DNA of 7,340 nucleotides from assembly GCA_902489515.1 (NCBI GenBank), contig CABUAL010000093.1:1-7340 (forward strand), written 5' to 3'. The notes below the pieces were generated by a model. The model saw nothing but the letters and a program-made list of their open reading frames with translations. It made no database searches and was not told where the DNA came from. This stretch comes from an uncultured Collinsella sp. Lineage in GTDB: Bacteria; Actinomycetota; Coriobacteriia; Coriobacteriales; Coriobacteriaceae. Position 1 is the stretch's first letter. Every line of letters begins with the position of its first letter. The position numbers and the translations under genes are program-made. Of this stretch, positions 1 through 6,195 are shown in pieces.

Positions 1-4
1 CCAT
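1..4 (-). CDS. 5' end of next gene, probably AddA-type helicase (truncated by window)
   Basis: Only the first codon of this gene is in the window: an ATG on the minus strand at 4-2, followed by G. It is preceded by AAGGAGGG (minus strand, 23-16) with an 11-nt gap, and lies 3 nt after the TAG stop (10-8) of the AddB-like gene, so the two are almost certainly co-transcribed and translationally coupled. In bacteria with AddAB the helicase-nuclease AddA (UvrD/Rep type) normally follows addB directly. The identity is therefore inferred from position only, with no protein sequence to support it. Confidence 0.5.
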
Positions 5-7
5 GGT

Positions 8-2209
8 CTACACGTCCCTCCTTACAAACGTTCCTTCGTGGTTATACGAGCAGCGCGCATGCGCGGCCTGAGCCGACGCCGGGTCGACGGCGGCAACGTT
101 GCCCGCCTCGAGCTCGCGCAGGCGCTCGGCGATGCCGGCCTCCACGCGATCGAGCAGGGCATCGAAGTCCATGCTGCCGCCCTCGCCCGGGAAGCCCTTC
201 TTGAGGCCCGGGATGCGACCGTCACCGCGCTCTTCCTCGAGCAACTCGGCGCTCGCCGCACCGCGCAGCGCGGGCTTGCCGCCCTTGGTCGAAAAATAGA
301 GCGCTGCACGGGTATCCAAGCCCAGTGCCCGACGCATGGCCTGCGCGTAGATGAGCGTTTGGGTATGGGGCGGCAGCCAGCGCGGGTCGTCGATGGGAGC
401 CTCGCCCGTCTCCTCGTCACGCACCGTGGGGTCGGCAAGCTTAAACTCCTCAACGCCCGAACGATGCTTGTAGTCGATTACCACGGCGCGGTTCTCGGCG
501 TCCACATCCACGCGGTCGATGCGCCCGCCGAGCGGCCAACCGGCATACTCGACCTTAAGCTCATTAAAGGCGAACTCAAGGTAGCGTGGCGCAAAGGGGG
601 CAAGTGCCTCGGACTCGTAGGCGAGCACGCCTTCCAGCTGCGGCAGAATCTCGGCCACCTGACGTTCCTCTACCGGAGAGAGCGGCACGAGCGGACCCTC
701 GGCACCGCGCTTGCCGGCGTGCTCGGCCAAGGTCTCGTCAAAGACCTCGCGCAGCAGCTCCTGTGCGCGCGGCAGGTTCTCGGGCGTCACGCGCTCCATG
801 CCCTCTTGGGGCAGACGGGCATGCAGATGCTCCAGCACGTCGTGGACAAAGTTGCCTTTCTCCATGTTGCCAAAGCCCGCGTCGATAGACTGGGGCTTGA
901 CGCGATACGACACGAACCAGCACAGTGGGCAGGTAGAATAGGCCTCGATCTGCGAGGCGGACGTCAGACGCGGCACGAGCGGCGCGTCCTCGCCCTCGCC
1001 ATCGCGACGGCGCAGGACCAGATACGGAATGGCTTCATCGCTCAGATGCTGAGGAGCTTCGCAGGTCACGCGCTCGCGCCTAAAACCTTCGCCTGCAGCG
1101 GGATCAAAGTCGGCGATGATATCGCCCTCGCCCACGCGCGTGGGCTTGGCAGCGCCAGCGGCCTCGGCATGTGCCCGCAGCTCGGTCCATACGGCTGCCG
1201 GGTAGCACTCGCGCGCCTGGCGATCGTGCGTCACGCGGGCGAGCGCGACCGGACCGCTCGCCGCCTGCATCGCACGGCCAAAGCGCACGCGCAACAGGGC
1301 GGCGGGCTCCAAAGACACGCCGTCGCGGCGCAGCTCGGCCGTCAATGTGGCAAGCGGGCCCTCTTCGTGCGAAAGCGGATAGCTGTCCAGGTCGACATCG
1401 GCAAACAGCACGGCATCGTAGCCGCCAGGACGCAAAACCGACGCATCGGCAAGCGACACGAAGCGCACTTGTGCCCGTGGCGTGCGATCGACCTCGTAGG
1501 TCGCGTAATCGTAAGCGGTACTGCGCTTGTCCACCTTGGTTCGAACGCCGTCGAGAACCGGCACGGTCGCGGCCTGCGACACGTCGAGTGCGCGAGCATC
1601 GTTCATAAGGATGTCGATGACATGACGCAGCAGAGCCGTCTCTGCCTGGCGACGGGCCTGGCCGTCAAGGCCGCCTAGGGCGCGATCGGGCAGCGCCTCG
1701 GCAACGGCGAGCATGGCCTTGAGCGCCGTCACGGGTTTGTCGCGCCACAGCGCCTGAAACACGTCCGAGACCACGCATGGCACGTTCTTAAACCAGTTAT
1801 CTTCGCTAGCGGCCTTGCGGGCGCCCCTCACCTGGCCCTGCACGCTCTGCAGCAGGCTCTTGACGCCCGCAGTGGTTTTGTTGCGCGACAGGCGCATGTT
1901 CTTGTCGAAGCCGCGGGCGCTCGCGGCGTCGGCACCCGGAAGCGGGCTATAAATCCAGTCGGTAAGCTCTGAAGCGGGCCACCACTCGGTCTTGGAAGCG
2001 GTGCCCTCGTCGGCGGCTTTCATACGCTCGATCAGGTTGGCGAGCGCCGTAAACTGCCTGCCCGCGATGGACTGGGAAAACGCCGTGAACTCAGTCTCAT
2101 GCTTATGCGGACGCAATTGATGATCTGGAACAGCTGGGGTGCCCGGGCAGAAACAACGAGCACGCGCACGGGGTCGGCAGAAGCGCCGTCGACCTCGGAA
2201 CCCCGGCAC
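8..2209 (-). CDS. addB: AddB-like PD-(D/E)XK nuclease, C-terminal part (frame-disrupted gene)
   Basis: This is the C-terminal two thirds of an AddB/RecB-like exonuclease that would act with AddA in resecting double-strand breaks before RecA loading. The open frame begins at an ATG at 2209, but residues before about 2101 (arginine- and proline-rich) look like an out-of-frame reading. Convincing homologous sequence starts at HETEFTAFSQSIAGRQF (2101), giving about 697 real residues. The nuclease domain lies at the C-terminus: a CPLCWF segment near 915-935, GNFVHDVLEHLH near 830-865, GRIDRVD (507-527), VIDYKHR (461-482) holding the D...DYK catalytic signature, and a Q-x3-Y motif (QTLIY, about 347-361). 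The stop is at 10-8. AddB from Bacillus has one upstream and three C-terminal cysteines binding 4Fe-4S. Here only one cysteine (ARCSYN) is near the C-terminus, so the canonical cluster is not evident. The gene continues from the 3081-2128 part but in another frame. Confidence 0.8.
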   Translation of the reverse strand: MPGFRGRRRFCRPRARARCFCPGTPAVPDHQLRPHKHETEFTAFSQSIAGRQFTALANLIERMKAADEGTASKTEWWPASELTDWIYSPLPGADAASARGFDKNMRLSRNKTTAGVKSLLQSVQGQVRGARKAASEDNWFKNVPCVVSDVFQALWRDKPVTALKAMLAVAEALPDRALGGLDGQARRQAETALLRHVIDILMNDARALDVSQAATVPVLDGVRTKVDKRSTAYDYATYEVDRTPRAQVRFVSLADASVLRPGGYDAVLFADVDLDSYPLSHEEGPLATLTAELRRDGVSLEPAALLRVRFGRAMQAASGPVALARVTHDRQARECYPAAVWTELRAHAEAAGAAKPTRVGEGDIIADFDPAAGEGFRRERVTCEAPQHLSDEAIPYLVLRRRDGEGEDAPLVPRLTSASQIEAYSTCPLCWFVSYRVKPQSIDAGFGNMEKGNFVHDVLEHLHARLPQEGMERVTPENLPRAQELLREVFDETLAEHAGKRGAEGPLVPLSPVEERQVAEILPQLEGVLAYESEALAPFAPRYLEFAFNELKVEYAGWPLGGRIDRVDVDAENRAVVIDYKHRSGVEEFKLADPTVRDEETGEAPIDDPRWLPPHTQTLIYAQAMRRALGLDTRAALYFSTKGGKPALRGAASAELLEEERGDGRIPGLKKGFPGEGGSMDFDALLDRVEAGIAERLRELEAGNVAAVDPASAQAAHARCSYNHEGTFVRRDV

Positions 2210-3081
2210 GTTTTTACCAGATCATCAATTGCGTCCGCATAAGCATGAGCACGGGCATGGGGGCCAGCGACCTCAATAAAGGCAGGCTGAGCGGCGGTCC
2301 CGTAAGCGGCATCAGACGCGCCGACACCCTCCCCTAGCGGCGCGATCTCAAACAACACATCGCGGGCATCAAATGCCGTGGCAAGCTCCTCGCGCATCGC
2401 CGCCTGCTCGCGGGCAAGCAGCACGACGACCTCTCCCCCATTGTTCGCCACGGCAGACAGCAGCTCGAGCAGACCGTGCGTAAACGACGTGATACCGCGC
2501 ACGCATACGGCGCGAGTGCACGCCGGCAGGCTATCGGCCAGGACACTGGTCATAATGTCAGCTGCCTCGCAGGGCTCAACCATATCTCGACGGTCCAAAC
2601 CGCCCGCGTAGGCGCGCAAAAGCTCGAACACACGAGCCTCGGCATCGCTTTTTGGCTCAGGCTGGCAGTTGTCGCCACGGCATCGTTCGGCACCCGTCCC
2701 CGCAACGCCCGGCAACACGTCGCGGGCCATGCGCGCGAGCATGCGCACTGTGCCCTGGCTGCGCGAAAGCGGCTGCAGGTCGGCATCGTCGAGACGCGTG
2801 ACCATGTCCGAGAACAGCATCTGGCGCTGCAGGTTGTCGACGAAACCGCGCCCGTCGCCCAAAAGCTCCCAAAGCGAGCGAAGCCACGATGTAGACGTCT
2901 TGTAGTCGATACCCAGCGAAACGCCGGCTTCCGCCGCATCATGACGGCACAGGTCGAGCTCGGCAAACGTAGGTGCCAGCAACACGGCACGCCCGTGGCG
3001 GACAATAAGGTCGGCAAGCAGCGCCGACTCGGCATCGCTCAAATCCGTGCCGGCATTGGTGGTATAGATTCGAACAGGCAT
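2032..3081 (-). CDS. addB: AddB-like protein, N-terminal part (degenerate helicase domain; frame-disrupted)
   Basis: The ATG at 3081 starts MPVRIYTTNAG. Reading is convincing for about 318 residues, to SARAPQLF at 2130-2128. After that the frame runs through the repeat arm into QIINCVRISMRLSS and a spurious arginine/serine-rich tail, ending near 2032. With the C-terminal part and about 9 joining residues the ancestral protein would be roughly 1,020 aa, normal for AddB-like proteins. I see no Walker A motif (GxxGxGKT/S) at the N-terminus, so this half looks like the inactivated superfamily-1 helicase fold used for structure and DNA scanning. Segments such as DPVRVLVVSARAPQLF resemble the helicase core strand and helix before domain 2B in this family. 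The Shine-Dalgarno GGAGGA (minus, 3089-3084) is only 2 nt from the ATG, which is unusually tight. A broken gene, an isolate-specific mutation or an assembly error are all possible. Confidence 0.7.
   Translation of the reverse strand: MPVRIYTTNAGTDLSDAESALLADLIVRHGRAVLLAPTFAELDLCRHDAAEAGVSLGIDYKTSTSWLRSLWELLGDGRGFVDNLQRQMLFSDMVTRLDDADLQPLSRSQGTVRMLARMARDVLPGVAGTGAERCRGDNCQPEPKSDAEARVFELLRAYAGGLDRRDMVEPCEAADIMTSVLADSLPACTRAVCVRGITSFTHGLLELLSAVANNGGEVVVLLAREQAAMREELATAFDARDVLFEIAPLGEGVGASDAAYGTAAQPAFIEVAGPHARAHAYADAIDDLVKTCRGSEVDGASADPVRVLVVSARAPQLFQIINCVRISMRLSSRRFPSPSRAGSLRRSPT
2096..2249. repeat. Perfect 33-bp inverted repeat with 88-bp spacer inside addB
   Basis: The left arm is 2096-2128 and the right arm 2217-2249. 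They are exact reverse complements over 33 positions (paired coordinates sum to 4345), and the match stops at 2129/2216 and 2095/2250. The right arm encodes, in the native minus-strand frame, AHAYADAIDDLV, a sensible continuation of the protein, so it is likely the original. The left arm sits exactly where the frame is lost and is likely the derived copy. The 88-bp spacer encodes credible AddB sequence in its present orientation. Candidate origins are template switching during replication, a site-specific inversion system, or a fold-back/assembly artefact. Confidence 0.9.
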
Positions 3082-3090
3082 GGTCCTCCG
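3082..3090 (-). promoter_or_regulatory. Unusually close ribosome binding site of addB
   Basis: On the minus strand GGAGGA (3089-3084) is followed by only CC before the ATG at 3081. The usual gap after the core is 5-9 nt. No better upstream or nearby downstream in-frame start is apparent, and the N-terminus from this ATG reads as expected, so the start is kept. The tight gap may lower translation of the AddB-like protein. Confidence 0.5.
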
Positions 3091-3214
3091 CTCAAACTGT
3101 TCGCAATAATCAATGCATCCATCCTACCCGCCCACGCGGACACATTGCCACCACAGCTCCATCTTTTGGTACAAAGCAACCTGACCCCAACGAACCAGCC
3201 GATTGCGGGCATAT

Positions 3215-3245
3215 AAAAACCGCCCCCGGAGGAGCGGTTTTGCAC
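3215..3245 (-). terminator. Intrinsic terminator downstream of the yerC-like gene
   Basis: An inverted repeat AAAACCGC (3216-3223) / GCGGTTTT (3234-3241) encloses a 10-nt C/G-rich loop. On the minus strand the hairpin is followed by TTTTTATAT, the form of a Rho-independent terminator for the gene ending at 3266. It also isolates the AddB-like operon, which starts about 130 nt further on. The flanking A and T runs mean it could work in both directions. Confidence 0.75.
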
Positions 3246-3265
3246 AATTCGTTTTTGTCGCCGGC

Positions 3266-3565
3266 CTACTCGCCATCCTCCAACTTAATGAGGATCTTGC
3301 GGTAGCCACCGTACTCGCCGTTCAGCGCCTTTGAAACGCGGCTCACCGTAGTGGACGAAGCGCCGGTACGGGCCTGAACCTCAACATAAGGCTCGCCCTC
3401 GTCCAAATAGCGCGCAACCTGCAAACGCTGAGAAAGGTCGCAAATCTCGCGCGGCGTGCAGATATCGGTCAAAAACGCTTGGATATCCTTCTCGTCGTCC
3501 AAAAGGCTAAATGCGTGGACCAGCTGCTTGACATCAGGCTTGTCAAACATGTTCTCGATATTCAT
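3266..3565 (-). CDS. yerC: TrpR-like YerC/YecD family DNA-binding protein
   Basis: A 99-aa, all-helical protein of the TrpR-related YerC/YecD family, whose usual length is about 95-105 aa. The order matches the family: an N-terminal helical dimerisation part (FDKPDVKQLVHAFSLLDDEKDIQAFLTDICTPRE), then the RxxICDLSQRLQVARYLDEGE segment, then a helix-turn-helix (YVEVQARTGASSTTVSRVSKALN, about residues 59-82) where the SSTTVSRVSKAL helix should contact DNA. A short acidic tail (KLEDGE) follows. No ligand or target is established from sequence. The family resembles the Trp repressor but conserved tryptophan-binding chemistry should not be assumed. It has its own terminator and a candidate extended -10 promoter about 105 nt upstream, so it is probably monocistronic. 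The start is fixed by an anti-Shine-Dalgarno match immediately upstream. Confidence 0.85.
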   Translation of the reverse strand: MNIENMFDKPDVKQLVHAFSLLDDEKDIQAFLTDICTPREICDLSQRLQVARYLDEGEPYVEVQARTGASSTTVSRVSKALNGEYGGYRKILIKLEDGE

Positions 3566-3566
3566 C

Positions 3567-3576
3567 GATCACCGCC
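3567..3576 (-). promoter_or_regulatory. Extended ribosome binding site of the yerC-like gene
   Basis: Minus-strand GGCGGTGATC followed by one G and the ATG at 3565. It matches GGAGGTGATC, the full complement of the 16S rRNA 3' end, with one mismatch. The core GGCGG ends 6 nt before the start codon. This confirms the chosen start. Confidence 0.55.
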
Positions 3577-3670
3577 AAACCCGCCAAAAGGCATCGAAGT
3601 TGATACTGACATCGGGCATCGTTCGCCCGTTCTATGCAATAGGGCAACGCCTGTGGCTTTTGCCCGTAGC

Positions 3671-3701
3671 AGTGTAGCACACCACCAAACTAAAGCGACA
3701 A
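3671..3701 (-). promoter_or_regulatory. Candidate promoter of the yerC-like gene
   Basis: On the minus strand an extended -10, TGCTACACT (3679-3671), is preceded by a weak -35-like TTGTCG (3701-3696) with 19-nt spacing. The TGn extension may compensate for the poor -35. It would place the start about 100 nt before the ATG, with the two small dyads at 3613-3629 and 3642-3665 in the leader. Confidence 0.4.
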
Positions 3702-3778
3702 GACTCTCTGCCAGCGGCGCGTTTTTCAGGACGAACGCCGTTTAGAAACCATATGCGCACGTAAGCTCCACGAATATT

Positions 3779-3796
3779 TGAGACAATGGGCGCCCA
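3779..3796 (+). promoter_or_regulatory. Candidate extended -10 and adjacent palindrome upstream of the membrane protein gene
   Basis: TGAGACAAT (3779-3787) fits a TGnNACAAT extended -10, though no clear -35 lies 16-18 nt upstream. It runs directly into the perfect palindrome TGGGCGCCCA (3787-3796), which would overlap the transcription start and could be an operator. The palindrome is short and G/C-rich, so chance is possible in this genome. Confidence 0.3.
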
Positions 3797-3889
3797 AACA
3801 CCGCGGCGCGCCCGCGCAACCATCCAAGTCGCCGCCGCAAGCCGCTTCACGCGACGCCAGCAACCCCGGCGCAAGAAAGGATTCACGCC

Positions 3890-4255
3890 ATGCGCTTTAT
3901 GCTTAACTGGCTCTTCACCTCGATCGCCATCGCGATCGCCACGTTCCTCGTCCCCGGTATCCAACCCTTCGGCTTTGCCGAGGCTTGGGTCTGCTTTGCC
4001 TTCGTGGGACTGTTCCTCAACATCGTCGACTCGCTCGTCAAGCCGTTCCTGACGGTCATCTCGCTGCCGCTCACTATTATCACGCTTGGTATTTTTCAGC
4101 TCGTAGTCAACAGCTTTATGCTCGAGCTGGCCAGCTACCTGTCGGTCAATCTGCTGGGCGCGGGTATCTCCATTGCCGGCTTTGGATCGGCCTTTATGGG
4201 CAGCATCCTGGTATCCATCATGCGCAGCATTCTCGACAGCATCGCCGAGGGCTAG
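3890..4255 (+). CDS. Phage holin family 4 superfamily IV (YvlD-like) membrane protein
   Basis: A 121-aa hydrophobic protein with four predicted membrane segments, roughly residues 4-22, 30-47, 53-77 and 95-113. Segment 3, NIVDSLVKPFLTVISLPLTI followed by ITLGIFQLVVNSFML, is the hallmark of the PF04020 family (Phage_holin_4_2 / YvlD), where the pattern N-x-kP-x-l-x-slP-x-x-iTlG-x-f-x-x-x-N is conserved. Despite the family name most members are chromosomal inner-membrane proteins of unknown role, in some species linked to envelope stress. There are no phage genes nearby. AAAGGA (3876-3881) sits 8 nt before the ATG and supports this start. It is a single-gene unit: promoter candidate upstream, strong terminator 36 nt downstream, and the next gene convergent. 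Family assignment is confident. Function is not. Confidence 0.85.
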   Translation: MRFMLNWLFTSIAIAIATFLVPGIQPFGFAEAWVCFAFVGLFLNIVDSLVKPFLTVISLPLTIITLGIFQLVVNSFMLELASYLSVNLLGAGISIAGFGSAFMGSILVSIMRSILDSIAEG

Positions 4256-4291
4256 AACTGTTCAATACGAACCGTCATATCGACCCAAAAC

Positions 4292-4330
4292 GAAGGCCGC
4301 CCATCGCAAAAAATGGGCGGCCTTCTTATT
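4292..4330. terminator. Strong bidirectional intrinsic terminator
   Basis: A perfect 13-bp stem, 4292-4304 with 4313-4325 (GAAGGCCGCCCAT and its complement), encloses an 8-nt loop CGCAAAAA. It is followed on the plus strand by TTATTTG and on the minus strand by CGTTTTGGG. It lies between convergent genes, ending the membrane protein gene (plus) and, about 68 nt after its stop, the Rrf2 gene (minus). Confidence 0.9.
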
Positions 4331-4393
4331 TGTCAAGTCTCAAAGGACGAGAGAATCTACCATTTCTACCCCGTCCCCAAATGCAGGTGTGGG

Positions 4394-4822
4394 TTAGATG
4401 ACATAGTCGTAGCCATGGTTGGGAGCGACAAGTTGATCGAGCGTCACACCGTCGAGGTAGTCGTTGATGAGCTTGTCCAGGTTCTTCCACACGTCGAGCG
4501 TGGGGCACTCGTCCGAACGCGAACAGCCCTTGCAGTCGCCGTCCAGGCATGCGACCGGTGCTAGGCTGCCCTCGGTCAGACGCAAGATCTCGCCCACCGT
4601 GTACTGCTCGGGCGGGCGCGTGAGCACGTAGCCGCCGCCCTTGCCACGCATACCCGAGAGCATGTTGGCGCGCACGAGCGTAGCCAGAATATTCTCGAGG
4701 TACTTCTCCGAAATACCCTGACGCGCCGCAATCTCTTTAAGCGGGATACGGCCTGTCGCCTGGTGCTCGGCCAGGTCGACCATAACGCGCAGGGCATATC
4801 TGCCCTTAGTAGAAACCAACAT
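4394..4822 (-). CDS. Rrf2-family transcriptional regulator with cysteine cluster
   Basis: A 142-aa Rrf2/IscR/CymR-type regulator, of normal length. It opens with the family signature MLVSTKGRYALRVMVDLA, followed by a winged helix-turn-helix (PLKEIAARQGISEKYLENIL, residues 27-46) and the wing RGKGGGYVL (59-67). A cysteine-rich loop follows at C92, C97, C100 and C106, then the dimerisation helix. IscR uses three cysteines near 92, 98 and 104 to hold a 2Fe-2S cluster. Here there are four with spacing x4, x2, x5, so cluster binding is likely but the exact ligands are not certain. It is divergent from cysK across 253 bp, as for regulators of cysteine or Fe-S metabolism, so control of cysK and of itself is the obvious guess. 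Minus-strand GAAAGG (about 4840-4835) precedes the ATG by about 12 nt. Alternatives are CymR-, IscR- or NsrR-like function, which sequence alone does not separate. Confidence 0.9.
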   Translation of the reverse strand: MLVSTKGRYALRVMVDLAEHQATGRIPLKEIAARQGISEKYLENILATLVRANMLSGMRGKGGGYVLTRPPEQYTVGEILRLTEGSLAPVACLDGDCKGCSRSDECPTLDVWKNLDKLINDYLDGVTLDQLVAPNHGYDYVI

Positions 4823-4858
4823 ATATAGTGCTGCCTTTCGGTCATTTAGTCCGTAGAA

Positions 4859-4886
4859 ATTCTAGCCGAAAAATTGGTTTTGAAAA
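4859..4886 (-). promoter_or_regulatory. Candidate promoter of the Rrf2 gene
   Basis: Minus strand: TTTTCA (4886-4881), 16 nt, TAGAAT (4864-4859). The -10 is a good match and the -35 a moderate one. The start would fall about 30 nt before the ATG. The gene's transcript and the cysK transcript would be divergent, with about 55 bp between their -35 elements. Confidence 0.4.
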
Positions 4887-4935
4887 TACCCGTTCCGGTC
4901 AAGATGGTTAATCGACTCGTAATAATCTTCTATTT

Positions 4936-4968
4936 CCTATTGTGTTACTAGGCTTTACTGTCTACTAT
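4936..4968 (+). promoter_or_regulatory. cysK promoter with a candidate operator over the -35
   Basis: TTGTGT (4940-4945), 17 nt, TACTAT (4963-4968) is a near-consensus sigma-70 type promoter with optimal spacing. The imperfect palindrome CCTATTGTGTTACTAGG (4936-4952; outer CCTA/TAGG exact) lies over the -35 box, where a bound repressor would block RNA polymerase. Given the adjacent Rrf2 gene this is a reasonable candidate binding site, but a single copy cannot establish it. Confidence 0.55.
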
Positions 4969-4978
4969 GCTTGCCAAC

Positions 4979-5043
4979 AGCAAAACGAACAACCCATAAG
5001 GTTTGTGGGTTTCGCTGCTATACACACCGTAAAACCACACGGT
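4979..5043 (+). ncRNA. Structured cysK 5' leader (two stem-loops), class unknown
   Basis: The roughly 100-nt leader between the predicted start (about 4975) and the cysK ATG can fold into a long interrupted stem: AGCA (4979-4982), CGA (4986-4988) and AACCCA (4991-4996) pair with TGGGTT (5006-5011), TCG (5012-5014) and TGCT (5016-5019). The apical loop is 9 nt. A second, 5-bp hairpin ACCGT/ACGGT (5026-5030, 5039-5043) follows. There is no T-run, so it is not a terminator. It is too short for a T-box and lacks the TGGxACCGCG box, and I see no SAM riboswitch core. It may only affect mRNA stability. Confidence 0.35.
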
Positions 5044-5075
5044 ATCCAGTCATTTGAACACTTTGGAGGTTCACC

Positions 5076-6014
<939 letters not shown>

Positions 6015-6092
6015 GGGCCTGTCGCCCATAGGTTGAGCCCACGGACGAGCCGGTCTCCTCTCTCCCGGCAGCCTGAGCCCATCCAATCAGGG

Positions 6093-6123
6093 TGTCCCAC
6101 GAGACGTCCGAACTTGCTACAAT
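6093..6123 (+). promoter_or_regulatory. mnmA promoter (extended -10)
   Basis: TGCTACAAT (6115-6123) is a full extended -10. Upstream only a weak -35-like TGTCCC (6093-6098) is found, with 19-nt spacing. The expected start is about 6130-6131, which falls inside the 5' arm of the hairpin at 6128-6155. It gives mnmA transcription independent of cysK. Confidence 0.6.
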
Positions 6124-6127
6124 GTCT

Positions 6128-6166
6128 GCGGCGCGGAACCAGCCTCCCGCGCCGCTTTTCTTTTTT
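6128..6166 (+). terminator. Terminator hairpin between cysK and mnmA, overlapping the mnmA start site
   Basis: A perfect 9-bp G/C stem GCGGCGCGG (6128-6136) / CCGCGCCGC (6147-6155) with a 10-nt loop is followed at once by TTTTCTTTTTT (6156-6166), the full form of an intrinsic terminator. It would end read-through from cysK, for which no other T-tailed hairpin is visible. It lies downstream of the mnmA -10, so mnmA transcripts begin within its 5' arm and would carry a shortened stem. Confidence 0.75.
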
Positions 6167-6195
6167 GGCCACATGCCACCAAGGAGAACCTCCCC

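Larger units (their letters stand above)
3566..3889. other. 324-bp divergent intergenic region
   Basis: Gene-free stretch between the yerC-like gene (minus) and the membrane protein gene (plus). It holds candidate promoters in both directions and three small dyads: CGGGC (3613-3617)/GCCCG (3625-3629), GGGCAA (3642-3647)/TTGCCC (3660-3665), and the perfect 10-bp palindrome TGGGCGCCCA (3787-3796). The reading frames that cross it show no recognisable protein and no ribosome binding site. I see no tRNA, riboswitch or mobile element. Confidence 0.6.

Noticed and set aside
38..1678. 546-aa open frame on the plus strand opposite the nuclease half of addB
   Set aside because: It is the complement of clear nuclease coding sequence. 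It has no ribosome binding site or recognisable domain and is rich in Arg, Ala, Leu, Gly and His, as expected for a shadow frame in GC-rich DNA.
2102..2209. N-terminal extension (from the ATG at 2209) of the C-terminal AddB frame
   Set aside because: This stretch overlaps the spacer, which encodes family-like AddB sequence in another frame. The extension is Arg/Pro/Cys-rich and resembles no family sequence, so it is not a real protein start, although it is the longest open reading frame there.
2096..2249. Inversion of the spacer as a switch that restores full-length AddB
   Set aside because: Flipping a fixed-length segment leaves the downstream register unchanged, so the frame break remains in both orientations.
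3890..4255. Prophage remnant, suggested by the 'phage holin' family name
   Set aside because: No endolysin, tail, integrase or attachment-site sequence is nearby. The family is mainly chromosomal YvlD-type membrane proteins.
4975..5075. T-box or SAM riboswitch in front of cysK
   Set aside because: The leader is only about 100 nt, lacks the T-box sequence and any terminator/antiterminator pair, and shows no SAM riboswitch core.
6015..6069. Hairpins GGGC/GCCC (6015-6027) and GCCGG/CCGGC (6049-6069) as the cysK terminator
   Set aside because: The stems are only 4-5 bp and neither is followed by a T-run. The hairpin at 6128-6166 is a far better terminator.
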